Part shown: piece by piece, positions 28,083 to 42,317 of the stretch | How the letters are laid out: the number at the start of each line of letters is the position of its first letter | Numbering within the stretch: position 1 is the stretch's first letter | Origin: Arthrobacter sp. S39 | GTDB lineage: Bacteria; Actinomycetota; Actinomycetes; Actinomycetales; Micrococcaceae | DNA length: 64,000 bases | Direction: 5' to 3' | Assembly (NCBI RefSeq): GCF_004320525.1 | Contig: NZ_SIHX01000002.1 | Location: 124,001 to 188,000, forward strand | Notes under the pieces: generated by a model | Told to the model about the DNA's origin: nothing | The model's database searches: none | Seen by the model: the letters and a program-made list of their open reading frames with translations, nothing else | Made by a program: the position numbers and the translations under genes

Positions 28083-28967
28083 GTGCATATCGGACTGATC
28101 GGCCTTGGCAAAATGGGTTTCAACATGCGCGAACGCCTGCGCAAGGGTGGAATCGAGGTCACGGGTTTCGACCGCAACCCGGACATCACCGATGTCTCCT
28201 CGATGGACGAACTGATCGCCGCCGTTCCGGCGCCGCGCCTCATCTGGGTCATGGTCCCGTCCGGCGACATCACGGATGCGGTCATCACGGAGCTCGGGAA
28301 CAAGCTCGACGCCGGTGACCTGGTGATCGACGGCGGCAACTCACGGTTCACCGAGGACCAGAAACACGGTGCCGCGCTGGCCGCAAACGGCATCCGGTTC
28401 GCCGACTGCGGTGTATCCGGCGGTGTGTGGGGCCTCCAGAACGGTTACGGCCTGATGGCCGGCGGCGAGGCAGACGATATTGAACGCGCCCTCCCCGTCT
28501 TCGATGCCCTTCGCCCGGAAGGTGAACGGGCCGACAGCTTTGTGCACGTAGGCGGAGTCGGTGCCGGACACTACGCCAAGATGGTCCACAACGGCATCGA
28601 ATACGGCCTGATGCAGGCCTACGCCGAAGGCTACGAACTGCTCGCTGCCAAGGACATCGTCAACGATCTTCCCGGCACCTTCCGTGCCTGGCAAAAGGGA
28701 ACGGTTGTCCGGTCCTGGCTTCTGGACCTGATGGTGAAGGCACTTGACGAAGATCCCGGCCTGGCCACCATCGACGACTACGTCGAGGATTCCGGCGAAG
28801 GCCGCTGGACCGTGGAAGAAGCGATCGCCAACGCGGTGCCGGCTCCCGCCATCACGGCGGCACTTTTTGCCCGCTTCTCCTCGCGGGAAGACAATTCCCC
28901 TGCCATGAAGATGGTTTCCGCGCTGCGCCACCAGTTCGGCGGGCATGCCACCCGCCCTGCCAAGTAG
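28083..28967 (+). CDS. gnd: 6-phosphogluconate dehydrogenase, decarboxylating (short form)
   Basis: The 294-aa protein has the N-terminal GLIGLGKMGFNMRERL dinucleotide-binding motif, the substrate motif DGGNSRFTED, and the catalytic region GVGAGHYAKMVHNGIEYGLMQAYAEG. Its length of about 300 residues marks the short YqeC/GntZ-type enzyme, usually NAD-preferring, rather than the 470-aa form. It converts 6-phosphogluconate to ribulose-5-phosphate. A gnd gene between dnaN and recF is common in actinobacteria. GTG start. Confidence 0.93.
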   Translation: MHIGLIGLGKMGFNMRERLRKGGIEVTGFDRNPDITDVSSMDELIAAVPAPRLIWVMVPSGDITDAVITELGNKLDAGDLVIDGGNSRFTEDQKHGAALAANGIRFADCGVSGGVWGLQNGYGLMAGGEADDIERALPVFDALRPEGERADSFVHVGGVGAGHYAKMVHNGIEYGLMQAYAEGYELLAAKDIVNDLPGTFRAWQKGTVVRSWLLDLMVKALDEDPGLATIDDYVEDSGEGRWTVEEAIANAVPAPAITAALFARFSSREDNSPAMKMVSALRHQFGGHATRPAK

Positions 28968-29012
28968 CACCAATCCCCGGGACCTGCGGGTCCCGAGAAA
29001 CCTGAAGACCGC

Positions 29013-30212
29013 GTGTACCTAGAACACCTCTCGCTGACTGACTTCCGCAGTTACGCCCAGGTTGACCTTGCCCTGGAACCCGGCGTCACGGTGCTGGTGG
29101 GATCCAACGGAATCGGCAAGACCAACCTGATGGAAGCCATCGGCTACCTCGCGACGCTCAGCTCGCACCGCGTCAGTGCGGACGGCCCGCTGCTGCGGTT
29201 CGGTACCGACCGGGCGCTGGTCCGTGCCCGGCTGGTCCGCGGCGGGCAGACCACCGTCCTCGAACTGGAAATCAATGCCAGCCGGGCAAACCGCGGACGC
29301 ATCAACCGCAGCAATCCCGTGCGTGCCCGCGATCTCCTGGGGATCTGCCAGACCGTTCTGTTCGCGCCCGAAGACCTTGCCTTGGTCAAGGGTGATCCGT
29401 CCAACCGGCGGCGGTTCCTGGATGAGCTGCTCGTCAGCCTGATCCCGCGGCACGCGGCAACCCGCAGCGACTACGACCGCGTCCTGAAGCAGCGCAATGC
29501 CCTGCTGAAATCTGCCCGGACCGGAAAATTCACTGCCGGGCATGAGGCCACCCTGGATGTGTGGGACCAGCACATGGCCCGCGCCGGCGCCGAACTGCTG
29601 CACGCACGGCTGGAACTGGTGGAACGGCTGCGCCCGCACCTGGCCGGCGCGTACGCCCAGCTCACCGACGGGTCAAAGGCTGCCGATGCGGCCTACCGCT
29701 CAAGCCTCCAGAACATGCTGGACGACGACGGCGGGGCGGCACCGGGTGCAGCCGTTCCGTCCTCCGACGGCGAACCGGGCCAGGAAGACCTCCGGACGCT
29801 GAGCGTCCAGGAGCTCACGGACGCCTATGTCCGGGCTTTCGCCGCCTCCCGCCGGAAGGAACTTGAACGGGGCATTTCGCTGGTTGGCCCGCACCGGGAC
29901 GAACTGGAACTCGTCCTGGGTGAAGCGCCGGCCAAGGGGTATGCCTCGCACGGCGAAACGTGGTCCATGTGCCTGTCCCTGCGGCTGGCGTCCTACTACG
30001 TGATGCTCGACGACGCCCGGACCGGCGGATCAGCTCCCATCCTGATCCTGGATGACGTTTTTGCTGAACTCGATGTCCAGCGCCGGCGTAAACTGGCGGC
30101 AATAGTCTCCAGCGCGGAACAGGTCCTGGTGACCGCCGCCGTCGACGCCGATATTCCGGAGGAACTCTCCGGCCGGCGGGTGAAGGTCATCCCGGGAGGA
30201 ATCGATGAATAA
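29013..30212 (+). CDS. recF: DNA replication and repair protein RecF
   Basis: The 399-aa SMC-like ATPase has Walker A GSNGIGKTNLMEAI, the ABC-type signature region (MCLSLRLASYYVM) and Walker B ILILDDVFAELD. It loads RecA at single-strand gaps with RecO and RecR. An acidic, Gly-rich insertion at about 235-260 looks lineage-specific. GTG start at 29013; the stop overlaps the DUF721 gene by 8 bases. Confidence 0.97.
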   Translation: MYLEHLSLTDFRSYAQVDLALEPGVTVLVGSNGIGKTNLMEAIGYLATLSSHRVSADGPLLRFGTDRALVRARLVRGGQTTVLELEINASRANRGRINRSNPVRARDLLGICQTVLFAPEDLALVKGDPSNRRRFLDELLVSLIPRHAATRSDYDRVLKQRNALLKSARTGKFTAGHEATLDVWDQHMARAGAELLHARLELVERLRPHLAGAYAQLTDGSKAADAAYRSSLQNMLDDDGGAAPGAAVPSSDGEPGQEDLRTLSVQELTDAYVRAFAASRRKELERGISLVGPHRDELELVLGEAPAKGYASHGETWSMCLSLRLASYYVMLDDARTGGSAPILILDDVFAELDVQRRRKLAAIVSSAEQVLVTAAVDADIPEELSGRRVKVIPGGIDE

Positions 30213-30762
30213 GGATGAAAACGGCGGGCTCCAGCCCGGCCGGGATCCTGACAGCATCGACGCGCCCCAGGCCGCGCTGAACCGGATGCGCGAAGCCGCG
30301 GCCGCCCGCGGCGAAATCCGCCGCAAGGCACCGCCCGCCGCCGGCGCCGGCAAGAAAAAACGGGGAATCAGCGATACCCGGGGCTTCAGCCAGTTCCACT
30401 CCACCGGCCGGGACCCGCTGGGACTCGGCAAAGTCGTGGGACGCCTGGTGGCGGAACGCGGCTGGACGTCCCCGGTCGCCGTCGGATCTGTGATGGCCGA
30501 ATGGGCCACCCTGGTGGGCCCCGAGATCTCCGCGCACTGCACGCCGGAAAGCTTCACCGACACCACACTCCATGTCCGCACGGATTCAACCGCCTGGGCC
30601 ACCCAGCTGCGCCTGCTGAGCATCAGCCTGCTGGAAAAGTTCCGCACCGAACTCGGCGACGGCGTGGTCACCAGCATCCAGGTGCTGGGTCCCTCGGCCC
30701 CCAGCTGGCGCAAGGGCGGCCGGACCGTGAACGGCCGGGGCCCCCGCGATACGTACGGGTAA
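30205..30762 (+). CDS. DUF721 (DciA-like) protein
   Basis: The 185-aa basic protein has an N-terminal disordered region (1-60) and a KH-like DUF721 domain (about 70-165; VMAEWATLVGPEISAHCTPESF, then LHVRTDSTAWATQLRLL). This is the Rv0004 position. DUF721 proteins of the DciA group load or stimulate the replicative helicase in many bacteria; that role here is inferred from family and from overlap with recF. Confidence 0.9.
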   Translation: MNKDENGGLQPGRDPDSIDAPQAALNRMREAAAARGEIRRKAPPAAGAGKKKRGISDTRGFSQFHSTGRDPLGLGKVVGRLVAERGWTSPVAVGSVMAEWATLVGPEISAHCTPESFTDTTLHVRTDSTAWATQLRLLSISLLEKFRTELGDGVVTSIQVLGPSAPSWRKGGRTVNGRGPRDTYG

Positions 30763-33242
<2,480 letters not shown>

Positions 33243-33301
33243 ACGGGTCACCCCGCTGATATTCCACAACTGACATATACCTGAAACGGAAAATATAGAC
33301 G

Positions 33302-35976
<2,675 letters not shown>

Positions 35977-35980
<4 letters not shown>

Positions 35981-36627
35981 GTAATCCCGACTCATATCCC
36001 AAGCAGAACAGCAATGTTCCGGGTGGAACGGGCCAGCCCGCGGCCGCTCCCCGGGTGAACGCCCCCGTTCGTCCCCAGCAGCGTCCGGCGGCTCCGGCGG
36101 GCCTGCCCGGCCAGCGCCCCGCCGCAGCGGGCCAGCGTCCGCAGGTCCAGCCCGGACAGGGCCAGCCTGCCGACGGCCAGCGCCCGGGCCAGCGGCCTGC
36201 CAGCACGGGGCAGCGTCCCGCGCAGGGCGGCCCCGGGCTGGTCAAGCCCGCCCCCAAAGCCAAAGTCAGGCGTGCGCGCCTCCTGGTCAGCAAGGTCGAT
36301 CCCTGGTCCGTCCTGAAAATGGCGTTCCTGCTCTCAGTGGCGCTGGGAATCGTCACGGTCGTTGCGGCCATCGTCCTCTGGACTGTCCTGGACCTCACCG
36401 GCATCTTTGACCAGGTGGACAGCCTCCTCGGAACCCTCGCCGGGTCCGAAGGCGGCGGGTTTGAGCTGAAGAAGGTCGCCTCGCTGGGACAGGTGGCCTC
36501 CTTTGCCACGATCATTGCCGTGGTGAACGTGGTCCTGCTGACGGCCCTGTCCATGCTGTCTGCCGTGCTGTACAACATCTCTGCCACCCTCGTGGGCGGC
36601 ATCGGCGTTACCCTCACGGACGACTGA
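35977..36627 (+). CDS. DUF3566 membrane protein
   Basis: The 216-aa protein begins with a Pro/Gln/Ala-rich low-complexity segment containing GQRP-type repeats (about 20-90). The DUF3566 domain follows, with two membrane segments (about 110-132 and 165-195) separated by an outer loop. It corresponds to Rv0007 downstream of gyrA. Function unknown; a link to the division site has been suggested for the neighbourhood. Translation is coupled to gyrA by the overlapping GTGA. Confidence 0.88.
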
Positions 36628-36640
36628 AAATCCCATATTT

Positions 36641-36660
36641 CCGGCGGAAATTTCCGCCGG
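36641..36660. terminator. 20-bp perfect palindrome after the gyrase operon
   Basis: CCGGCGGAAA-TTTCCGCCGG, 13 bases after the DUF3566 stop. It has no loop, so it could be a protein-binding site as well as a transcription terminator. Confidence 0.5.
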
Positions 36661-36726
36661 AGGGCCTCGATTTGAGATCGGGCCGGGATGTGCTGTAAAG
36701 TCATGTCTCGGCCCGATGAGGCATCG

Positions 36727-36800
36727 GGGCGTATAGCTCAGGCGGTTAGAGCGCTTCGCTGATAACGAAGAGGTCCCAGGTTCAAGTCCTGGTACGCCCA
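36727..36800 (+). tRNA. tRNA-Ile (GAT)
   Basis: A 74-base cloverleaf with acceptor GGGCGTA/TACGCCC, anticodon arm CTTCG-CTGATAA-CGAAG (GAT) and T arm around GGTTCAAGTCC. No CCA is encoded. tRNA-Ile followed by tRNA-Ala after gyrA is a conserved actinobacterial arrangement. Confidence 0.97.
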
Positions 36801-36858
36801 CGGAACCTGTGCAGGTTCCAGTAAAGGTCCAGCCCAGCTGGCCCGGAACGGGGTGCAT

Positions 36859-36975
36859 GTGAAGAAGTTGCTGGTTCTTGCAGCTGCGATCGCAGGCGTC
36901 CTGCTCTACCGGAAAGCACAGGAATCCGAGGCCCGGAAAACGGTCTGGAGTGAGTCAACCGATACGGTTGATTAG
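36859..36975 (+). CDS. tiny membrane protein, DLW-39-like
   Basis: A 38-codon frame from GTG 36859 reads MKKLLVLAAAIAGVLLYRKA and continues with a charged tail (QESEARKTVWSESTDTVD). It has one N-terminal membrane segment and a conserved-looking Trp in the tail. Its size, topology and position between gyrA and tRNA-Ala fit the DLW-39 family, although the DLW motif reads TVW here. GTG at 36853 is an alternative start. The function is unknown. Confidence 0.65.
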   Translation: MKKLLVLAAAIAGVLLYRKAQESEARKTVWSESTDTVD

Positions 36976-37047
36976 CCCGGATTCCCGGACCGGAAGCTGG
37001 ACAAAGGCTTCCCGGTTCTAGGGTATGATTGACGGGTTGCTTCTTAT

Positions 37048-37123
37048 GGGGGCATGGCGCAATTGGTAGCGCACCTGCTTTGCAAGCAGGGGGTTCGGGG
37101 TTCGAGTCCCCGTGCCTCCACCA
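37048..37123 (+). tRNA. tRNA-Ala (TGC), CCA encoded
   Basis: The acceptor GGGGGCA pairs with TGCCTCC, and the anticodon arm CCTGC-TTTGCAA-GCAGG gives TGC. The sequence ends ACCA, so CCA is encoded, unlike in the neighbouring tRNA-Ile. Confidence 0.97.
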
Positions 37124-37131
37124 TAAGGAAG

Positions 37132-37166
37132 GTCCCGGACAGCGGAAACGCTGTCCGGGACTTTTT
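37132..37166 (+). terminator. intrinsic terminator after tRNA-Ala
   Basis: A perfect 13-bp stem (37132-37144 with 37149-37161), a GAAA tetraloop and TTTTT. Confidence 0.93.
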
Positions 37167-37195
37167 GGTTAAGTCGCCACAGTAGGGTTTGGACA

Positions 37196-38149
37196 GTGAA
37201 CTTCTTCCTCGCGGCGCTCGGTGTGCTGGGCGTTGCCTCATCGGGTCCGCTGATCGCCGCCACGCTGGGTGCCACCACGGTCAGCGCCCTGGCCATCGCC
37301 TTCTGGCGCAACGCCATCGGTGCCGTGGTCATGGCCACCCCCACCCTGGTGCGTGAGCCGCGGCAGTTCGGTCAGATCTCCTGGCGGGAGTTCCGCTGGT
37401 CCTTGCTGGCCGCAGGCGCCCTGGCCCTGCACTTCGCCTGCTTCATCACTTCGCTCCAGTTGACCTCCGTGGCCGCCGCCACGGCCCTCGTATGCCTCCA
37501 GTCCGGCTGGATCGCCGTCTTCCAGCTCTTTCGCGGCACCAGGCACCGGTGGCCGGTGCTGGCCGGCCTGGGCACCGCTTTTGGCGGCGTGGTGGCCATT
37601 ACCGGGTTTGATATGGGGAGCTCACCTGAGGCGCTCCTTGGCGACGTGCTGGCGGTGGCCGGAGGTGCGCTGGCGGGACTGTATACGCTGGCGGGCGGCA
37701 AGGCCCGGCAAACCATGACCACCGGGACCTACACCACGCTGTGCTACGGAATGTGCGCCGCACTGGTGGCGGTCCTGGCAATGTTCAGCGGTCAGCCATT
37801 GACAGGGTTCGACGCCGGCGGCTGGCTGGGCATTATCGCCATCACCGTCTGTGCGCAGCTGGTGGGCCACACGGCGTTCAACCACCTGCTGGCCACGATG
37901 AGCCCGCTGCTGGTCTCGATGATCATCCTGCTGGAGATCCCTGGTGCGGCCCTGTTGGCGGCCGTCTTCCTGAACGAGACCCTTCCGGTGGGAACCTATG
38001 CCGGACTGGCGCTGATCCTGGTTGGCCTCGCCGTCGTTGTCCTGGGGCAGCGCTCAGGCGCTAAAAGGAAGCAACGTAAGGCCTCAGCGGCCGGCGCGCG
38101 GGGCGACGAACCGCCGTCGGACCGCCTCGCGGAGCTGGGGACTGACTGA
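37196..38149 (+). CDS. EamA/DMT-family transporter
   Basis: The 317-aa protein has about ten hydrophobic helices arranged as two EamA repeats (about 1-135 and 145-285), as in drug/metabolite transporters. The second repeat has the typical SPLLVSMIILLEIPGAALLAAVFLNE ending. The C-terminus is a short basic cytoplasmic tail. Substrate unknown; such proteins often export amino acids or metabolites. Start GTG 37196, 30 bases after the tRNA-Ala terminator, so it has its own promoter or is nearly leaderless. Confidence 0.88.
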   Translation: MNFFLAALGVLGVASSGPLIAATLGATTVSALAIAFWRNAIGAVVMATPTLVREPRQFGQISWREFRWSLLAAGALALHFACFITSLQLTSVAAATALVCLQSGWIAVFQLFRGTRHRWPVLAGLGTAFGGVVAITGFDMGSSPEALLGDVLAVAGGALAGLYTLAGGKARQTMTTGTYTTLCYGMCAALVAVLAMFSGQPLTGFDAGGWLGIIAITVCAQLVGHTAFNHLLATMSPLLVSMIILLEIPGAALLAAVFLNETLPVGTYAGLALILVGLAVVVLGQRSGAKRKQRKASAAGARGDEPPSDRLAELGTD

Positions 38150-38155
38150 AAGCTG

Positions 38156-39031
38156 TTACTGGCCGCCGCGGCGGACCGGCTGGGCCGTATTAACCGTGTG
38201 GATCGCGCGCAGCAGCTTGGCCGGGAAATAGACGGAGAAGAAGACCACCATGGGGGCCTTCAGTGCCATTTTCTTCACGTTGTGGGCCTTGTACGTCCGG
38301 TCGAAGCGCGTCACGTAGTAGCGGTAATCCCGGGGGGAATCCTCGAGCCGGCGCGCGGACATTCCGGACACCATCTGCGGCCAGTACTGCACCTTGAGCT
38401 CGTGGTCGGCAAGGTGAAGGGAAAGATCAATGTCCTCATGCATTTCATCCTTCTCGTCACGGCAGGTCTCGGACCGGATGGTTTTCCAGGCAGAAGCACG
38501 CAGGGCCATGTTGGAGCCAAAGAGGAAATGGTACTGGTGCTTGGCGAGCTTGAGCATCAGCTGGCGCATCTTGTCGTCGGCCTTGAGGCCAAAGCGGCGC
38601 ATGGGCATGTCGTAATAGACAACGGGTCCGGTGGCGGCCTGGACCGACTGGTCCGCGAACGCCTTCTGGACCTGCTCCACCCAGTCCGGCTCCACCACGG
38701 AATCGGCGTCGATCCGGCCAAGGACATCACCGGTGGCGTGGTTAAGGCCAAAGTTCCTTGTGGGGATCAGTCCCTGGTCGCGGTCCTGGCTCAGCAGGAT
38801 GATGGGGCTTTCCGGGTACTCAAGCTGCATCTGCTGCACGATGGCCGCGGTGCGGTCTGTGGAGAGGTTGTCCACCACGATGATTTCGTGCGCCGGAACC
38901 GACTGGTAGACGGCAGCGATGAGGCACTGCCGGATCACACTTTCCTCGTTGTAAGCCGGGATGACAATGGACACGCGCGGCAGCTGAGCTGCGTCGTTCA
39001 AGGCATCCCCAGAGGATTTATCGGCTGACAT
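38156..39031 (-). CDS. family 2 glycosyltransferase
   Basis: The 291-aa GT-A enzyme begins with the nucleotide-binding SIVIPAYNEESVIRQCL and has a DXD-type metal site in GRIDADSVVEPDW. A hydrophobic stretch near the C-terminus (about 255-275) may contact the membrane. It probably transfers a sugar from a nucleotide or polyprenyl donor to an envelope glycan or lipid. It is convergent with the EamA gene, with only 6 bases between the stops. Confidence 0.88.
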   Translation of the reverse strand: MSADKSSGDALNDAAQLPRVSIVIPAYNEESVIRQCLIAAVYQSVPAHEIIVVDNLSTDRTAAIVQQMQLEYPESPIILLSQDRDQGLIPTRNFGLNHATGDVLGRIDADSVVEPDWVEQVQKAFADQSVQAATGPVVYYDMPMRRFGLKADDKMRQLMLKLAKHQYHFLFGSNMALRASAWKTIRSETCRDEKDEMHEDIDLSLHLADHELKVQYWPQMVSGMSARRLEDSPRDYRYYVTRFDRTYKAHNVKKMALKAPMVVFFSVYFPAKLLRAIHTVNTAQPVRRGGQ

Positions 39032-39167
39032 CAGTTCAAATTTAGCACCGATCGGGGTCCGGCCTGCTGGGAGGCGGCGGGAGTCCGGACAAACACTGGG
39101 AAAACACTGAAGGGGCCCCGCACCAGGCGGGATCCCTTCAGCTGACGGCGCAAAGCGCCTGGAACTG

Positions 39168-40151
39168 CTAGACGGTGTCCTTGTCCGCGGATCCGTTCAT
39201 GTTCGCTGCGATGTTCTTCATCGCCGTCTTGGCATCCGTTGCAGCCTTGGCAGCGGCGTCCTTGGCATCCTCGGCGACATGCTTGGCCGTGTCCGCTGCG
39301 TCTTCAACAGCTTCCTTGGCGTCTGCCGCGACGTCCTTGGCCTTGTCAGCGACGGCGCCCGCAGCGGAGGAAGCAGCTGCTGCCGCGTTGCTGACGGCGT
39401 CGGCCGCTGTCTCCTTGATGTCGTTCACCGTGGTGGCGGGTACCGGGGCGGGAGTGGGCGTCACCGGGGAAGGGGTCTTCCACGGATCCTCAACCGGCTT
39501 GGACGCCTTCCAGGCGGCAACACCGGCGGCCACGCCGGCGGCGATAATGCCGAAGACCAGCCAGCCGCGCTTTTTGGGCTTCTCGGGCTGGGCAATCTGG
39601 ACGCCGACGGCCTTGCCTGCTTCATGGGCTGCTGCCTTGAGCTGGGTGCCTGCGGTGTGGGCCTGTTCCTGGATGGAGTGCACGACGCCGGAATCGGCAA
39701 GCCTCTGGGCTACGGCGTCCACGTGGGACGGAGCATTTTCCAGCGTGCGGTGAACCGCTTCGGAAGCCTGGCCGATCTGGTCCGAGAGGCGCGGCAGGTA
39801 CTCCACGACAACACGGTCGCGGGCATTGAGGATGACCGGTGTGGCTTTGTCCAGCGCTTCGTGGAGACGCGGAGTGGTGCCTTCAACAGCGTCATGGATC
39901 TTCGGAGCAAGGTGGGCCAGGCCGTCCTGGATGCGGGGCGTTACAGTTGCGACGCCGTCGGCGAGGTTGTGGGCGGCACTCTTGAGCCCCTCCTGGATCC
40001 TGGGAGATGCGGTATCCAGGCCATGCTGCAGCCTGGGAACTGCCCAGTCCACGGCTGCTTCCACGCGGGGGGCTGCCCAGTCCTTGGCGTTCTCTACCGC
40101 GCTGTTGACTGACTGCTCAAGGTCACGGGCAATACGATCCGATTTCTTCAC
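39168..40151 (-). CDS. LEA-like repetitive single-pass membrane protein
   Basis: The 327-aa protein has three parts. Residues 25-110 hold about five degenerate repeats of roughly 17 residues around PRIQEGL / PRLHEAL / PKIHDAV, predicted amphipathic helices. One TM at about 193-212 follows KPKKRG. The C-terminus (240-327) is almost entirely Ala/Lys/Asp/Glu in 11-residue-like periodicity (KDVAADAKEAVEDAADTAKH), resembling late-embryogenesis-abundant or apolipoprotein-like helices. No enzyme motif is seen. A stress or envelope-associated structural role is only a guess. Confidence 0.7.
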   Translation of the reverse strand: MKKSDRIARDLEQSVNSAVENAKDWAAPRVEAAVDWAVPRLQHGLDTASPRIQEGLKSAAHNLADGVATVTPRIQDGLAHLAPKIHDAVEGTTPRLHEALDKATPVILNARDRVVVEYLPRLSDQIGQASEAVHRTLENAPSHVDAVAQRLADSGVVHSIQEQAHTAGTQLKAAAHEAGKAVGVQIAQPEKPKKRGWLVFGIIAAGVAAGVAAWKASKPVEDPWKTPSPVTPTPAPVPATTVNDIKETAADAVSNAAAAASSAAGAVADKAKDVAADAKEAVEDAADTAKHVAEDAKDAAAKAATDAKTAMKNIAANMNGSADKDTV

Positions 40152-40306
40152 AACTACCTCCCGATTAATGTGACGGTTCTGTTGTTAGCCTACGTGGATT
40201 GACCTTCACCGGCTATTCTCCGCCCGGAATTCAGGCTGATTTCACCCAGCGCGGAACTGCCTGCCACACCAGTTCCGCTTTGGCCGGCCATGAAAGAATG
40301 GGCGGT

Positions 40307-40852
40307 ATGACTGCCATCGCAACCGCAAAAGCAACCATCCATACCAGCCTCGGCGACATCGTCGTGAACCTCTTCGGGAACCACGCCCCCAAGACGGTCA
40401 AGAACTTCGTCGGCCTCGCCACCGGCGAGCAGGCCTGGACCCACCCGGAGACCGGCGAGGACAAGACGGGAACGCCGCTGTATGACGGCACCATCTTCCA
40501 CCGCATCATCAAGGACTTCATGATCCAGGCCGGCGATCCCCTGGGCCGCGGCATCGGCGGACCGGGCTACAAGTTCGACGACGAAATCCACCCCGAGCTC
40601 AGCTTCAACGCCCCGTACAAGCTGGCCATGGCCAACGCAGGCATCCAGATGGGCAAGGGCACCAACGGCTCCCAGTTCTTCATCACCACGATCCCCACCG
40701 ACTGGCTGCAGGGCAAGCACAGCATCTTCGGCGAGGTGGCTGACGAGGACTCCAAGAAGGTTGTCGACGCCATCGAAGGCGTCCGCACCGGCATGGGTGA
40801 CCGCCCCGTCGAGGACGTCACCATCAACAGCATCGACATCGAGCAGCTCTAA
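40307..40852 (+). CDS. ppiA: peptidylprolyl isomerase (cyclophilin type)
   Basis: The 181-aa cytosolic cyclophilin has the catalytic FHRIIKDFMIQAGDP and the NGSQFFIT motif, and speeds proline cis-trans isomerisation. ATG 40307 is the natural start (MTAIATAKATIHTS); the open frame further upstream is not cyclophilin-like. It corresponds to Rv0009 and is followed by rhomboid after 9 bases in the same direction. Confidence 0.96.
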   Translation: MTAIATAKATIHTSLGDIVVNLFGNHAPKTVKNFVGLATGEQAWTHPETGEDKTGTPLYDGTIFHRIIKDFMIQAGDPLGRGIGGPGYKFDDEIHPELSFNAPYKLAMANAGIQMGKGTNGSQFFITTIPTDWLQGKHSIFGEVADEDSKKVVDAIEGVRTGMGDRPVEDVTINSIDIEQL

Positions 40853-40861
40853 CCACAACAC

Positions 40862-41743
40862 ATGAGTTACGGAATCCCGGCGGCGGAGCCGTCAGCGCAA
40901 ATTCCGGTCTGCCCCAGGCACCCGGACCGGCCCTCCTATGTGCGGTGCCAGCGCTGCGGGCGCCCCGCGTGCCCTGACTGCCAGCGGGCGGCCGCCGTCG
41001 GGTTCCAGTGTGTTGACTGCGTCAACGAAGCAGCGCGTTCGACGCCGGCAGTACGGACTGTTTATGGCGGTGCCGTCACTACCGGCAAGCCCGTCATCAC
41101 CTACGGCATCATCGCGGTGTGCGCGTTGGTGTACGTCCTGCAGTGGATACTGCCTGGCGGTGCCGTGTACGAACAGTTTGCGTACAACAACGTGTTCGCA
41201 ACGCCCGCCTACGGCGTGTTCGAGCCGTGGCGCATGCTGACAGCTGCATTCCTGCACTCGCCTGATTCCGTCCTCCACATCGTGCTGAACATGTACACGC
41301 TGTGGATTTTCGGGCAGGCCCTCGAGCCGCTCCTGGGCCGGGCGCGTTTCCTCGCGGTGTACCTGATTTCTGCCATTGGCGGTTCGGTGGGCTACCTGCT
41401 CCTCAACCCGCTGCTGGTCCCCGGCCAGCAGCTGGCCGGCGTGGTGGGGGCATCCGGCGCCATCTTTGGACTCTTCGGGGCGATGCTCCTGGTCCAGCGG
41501 CACCGCGGCGGGGAAACCCGCCAGCTGTGGATCCTGATAGCCATCAACGGCGTCATCGGCTTCCTCATCCCCCAGATCGCCTGGCAGGCCCACCTCGGCG
41601 GCCTCATCACCGGTGCGCTGTGCGCTGCGGTGGTGGCGTACACGCCGCGCGGACCGCGGCAAGGACTGCTGCAGGCTGCCGGCCTGGCTGCCGTGTTTGC
41701 CCTGCTGGTCATCGTGAGCTGGATCAGGGTAACGGCGGGCTGA
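40862..41743 (+). CDS. rhomboid-family intramembrane serine protease
   Basis: The 293-aa protein starts with a B-box-like zinc-binding region (CPRHP, CQRCGRPACPDC, CVDC; residues 17-58). Six or seven membrane helices follow, with the catalytic Ser in GASGAIFG (about 197) and the catalytic His in WQAHLGG (about 244). These make it a probable active rhomboid that cleaves membrane proteins. It lies right after ppiA and ends with an intrinsic terminator. Substrates are unknown. Confidence 0.93.
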   Translation: MSYGIPAAEPSAQIPVCPRHPDRPSYVRCQRCGRPACPDCQRAAAVGFQCVDCVNEAARSTPAVRTVYGGAVTTGKPVITYGIIAVCALVYVLQWILPGGAVYEQFAYNNVFATPAYGVFEPWRMLTAAFLHSPDSVLHIVLNMYTLWIFGQALEPLLGRARFLAVYLISAIGGSVGYLLLNPLLVPGQQLAGVVGASGAIFGLFGAMLLVQRHRGGETRQLWILIAINGVIGFLIPQIAWQAHLGGLITGALCAAVVAYTPRGPRQGLLQAAGLAAVFALLVIVSWIRVTAG

Positions 41744-41770
41744 TTCCCGGCGCTTCAACCACACGTACAG

Positions 41771-41806
41771 AAGACCCCGGTGTCCCCATGGACGCCGGGG
41801 TCTTTT
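41771..41806 (+). terminator. intrinsic terminator after rhomboid
   Basis: A stem of about 15 bp with one mismatch (AAGACCCCGG... with ...CCGGGGTCTT) ends in TCTTTT. Confidence 0.85.
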
Positions 41807-41851
41807 GTGTCTTCGGAAGGCTCCTCGGTTTCCTTCGCGGTGCGCCGGAAG

Positions 41852-41980
41852 TTTTCCACAGGGGTTATCCACATTGTTGGTAACTTACACGGCTGTAGTT
41901 CGAAGGCGGCATTGGCCGCAGGCCCGCAAACGCGGCGTTATCTGAATTAACAGTCGGCCTGTGTCCACAATTGTGGATAA
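41852..41980. promoter_or_regulatory. oriC-like module A
   Basis: Boxes TTTTCCACA (41852-41860) and TTATCCACA (41865-41873), then TGTTGGTAACT (41875-41885, 9/11 to the shared motif). About 97 bp on is an inverted box pair: GTGTCCACA (41961-41969) and TGTGGATAA (41972-41980). TGTGGTTAA (41997-42005) and TGTGGATAT (42036-42044) follow. Confidence 0.75.
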
Positions 41981-42105
41981 CTCCTGGGGATGACCCTGTG
42001 GTTAAGTGGACAAACACGGCGATTACGCCCCCAGCTGTGGATATCGCTGGAGATTCTCGGCCAAAGAGGCTGCCAGCGGCCGTCCTGCCCGGGATTTCAA
42101 CATGG

Positions 42106-42256
42106 TTATTCACAGTGTTAATAACTTACAAGCGTGTAGTTCACAGAGGGTCCGAGGCCCTGCGGTGCCGATGCAGCGGGTCACCCGCGTGTACTGGCGC
42201 GTGTTGTCCACAACTGTGGATAAGTTGTGGGTAGTCGTGTGTTAGCAAGTGGATAA
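42106..42256. promoter_or_regulatory. oriC-like module B
   Basis: TTATTCACA (42106-42114), TGTTAATAACT (42116-42126), then the inverted pair TTGTCCACA (42204-42212) and TGTGGATAA (42215-42223), and AGTGGATAA (42248-42256). It lies 241-243 bp after module A; boxes are conserved and most spacer DNA is not. The last box abuts the upstream region of the AhpD-like gene. Confidence 0.75.
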
Positions 42257-42317
42257 CCGCGCGGATCGGCAGCCGGAGTCAGCGCACGCCGAAGCCAGCC
42301 AGAATGCAGGAGGACTC

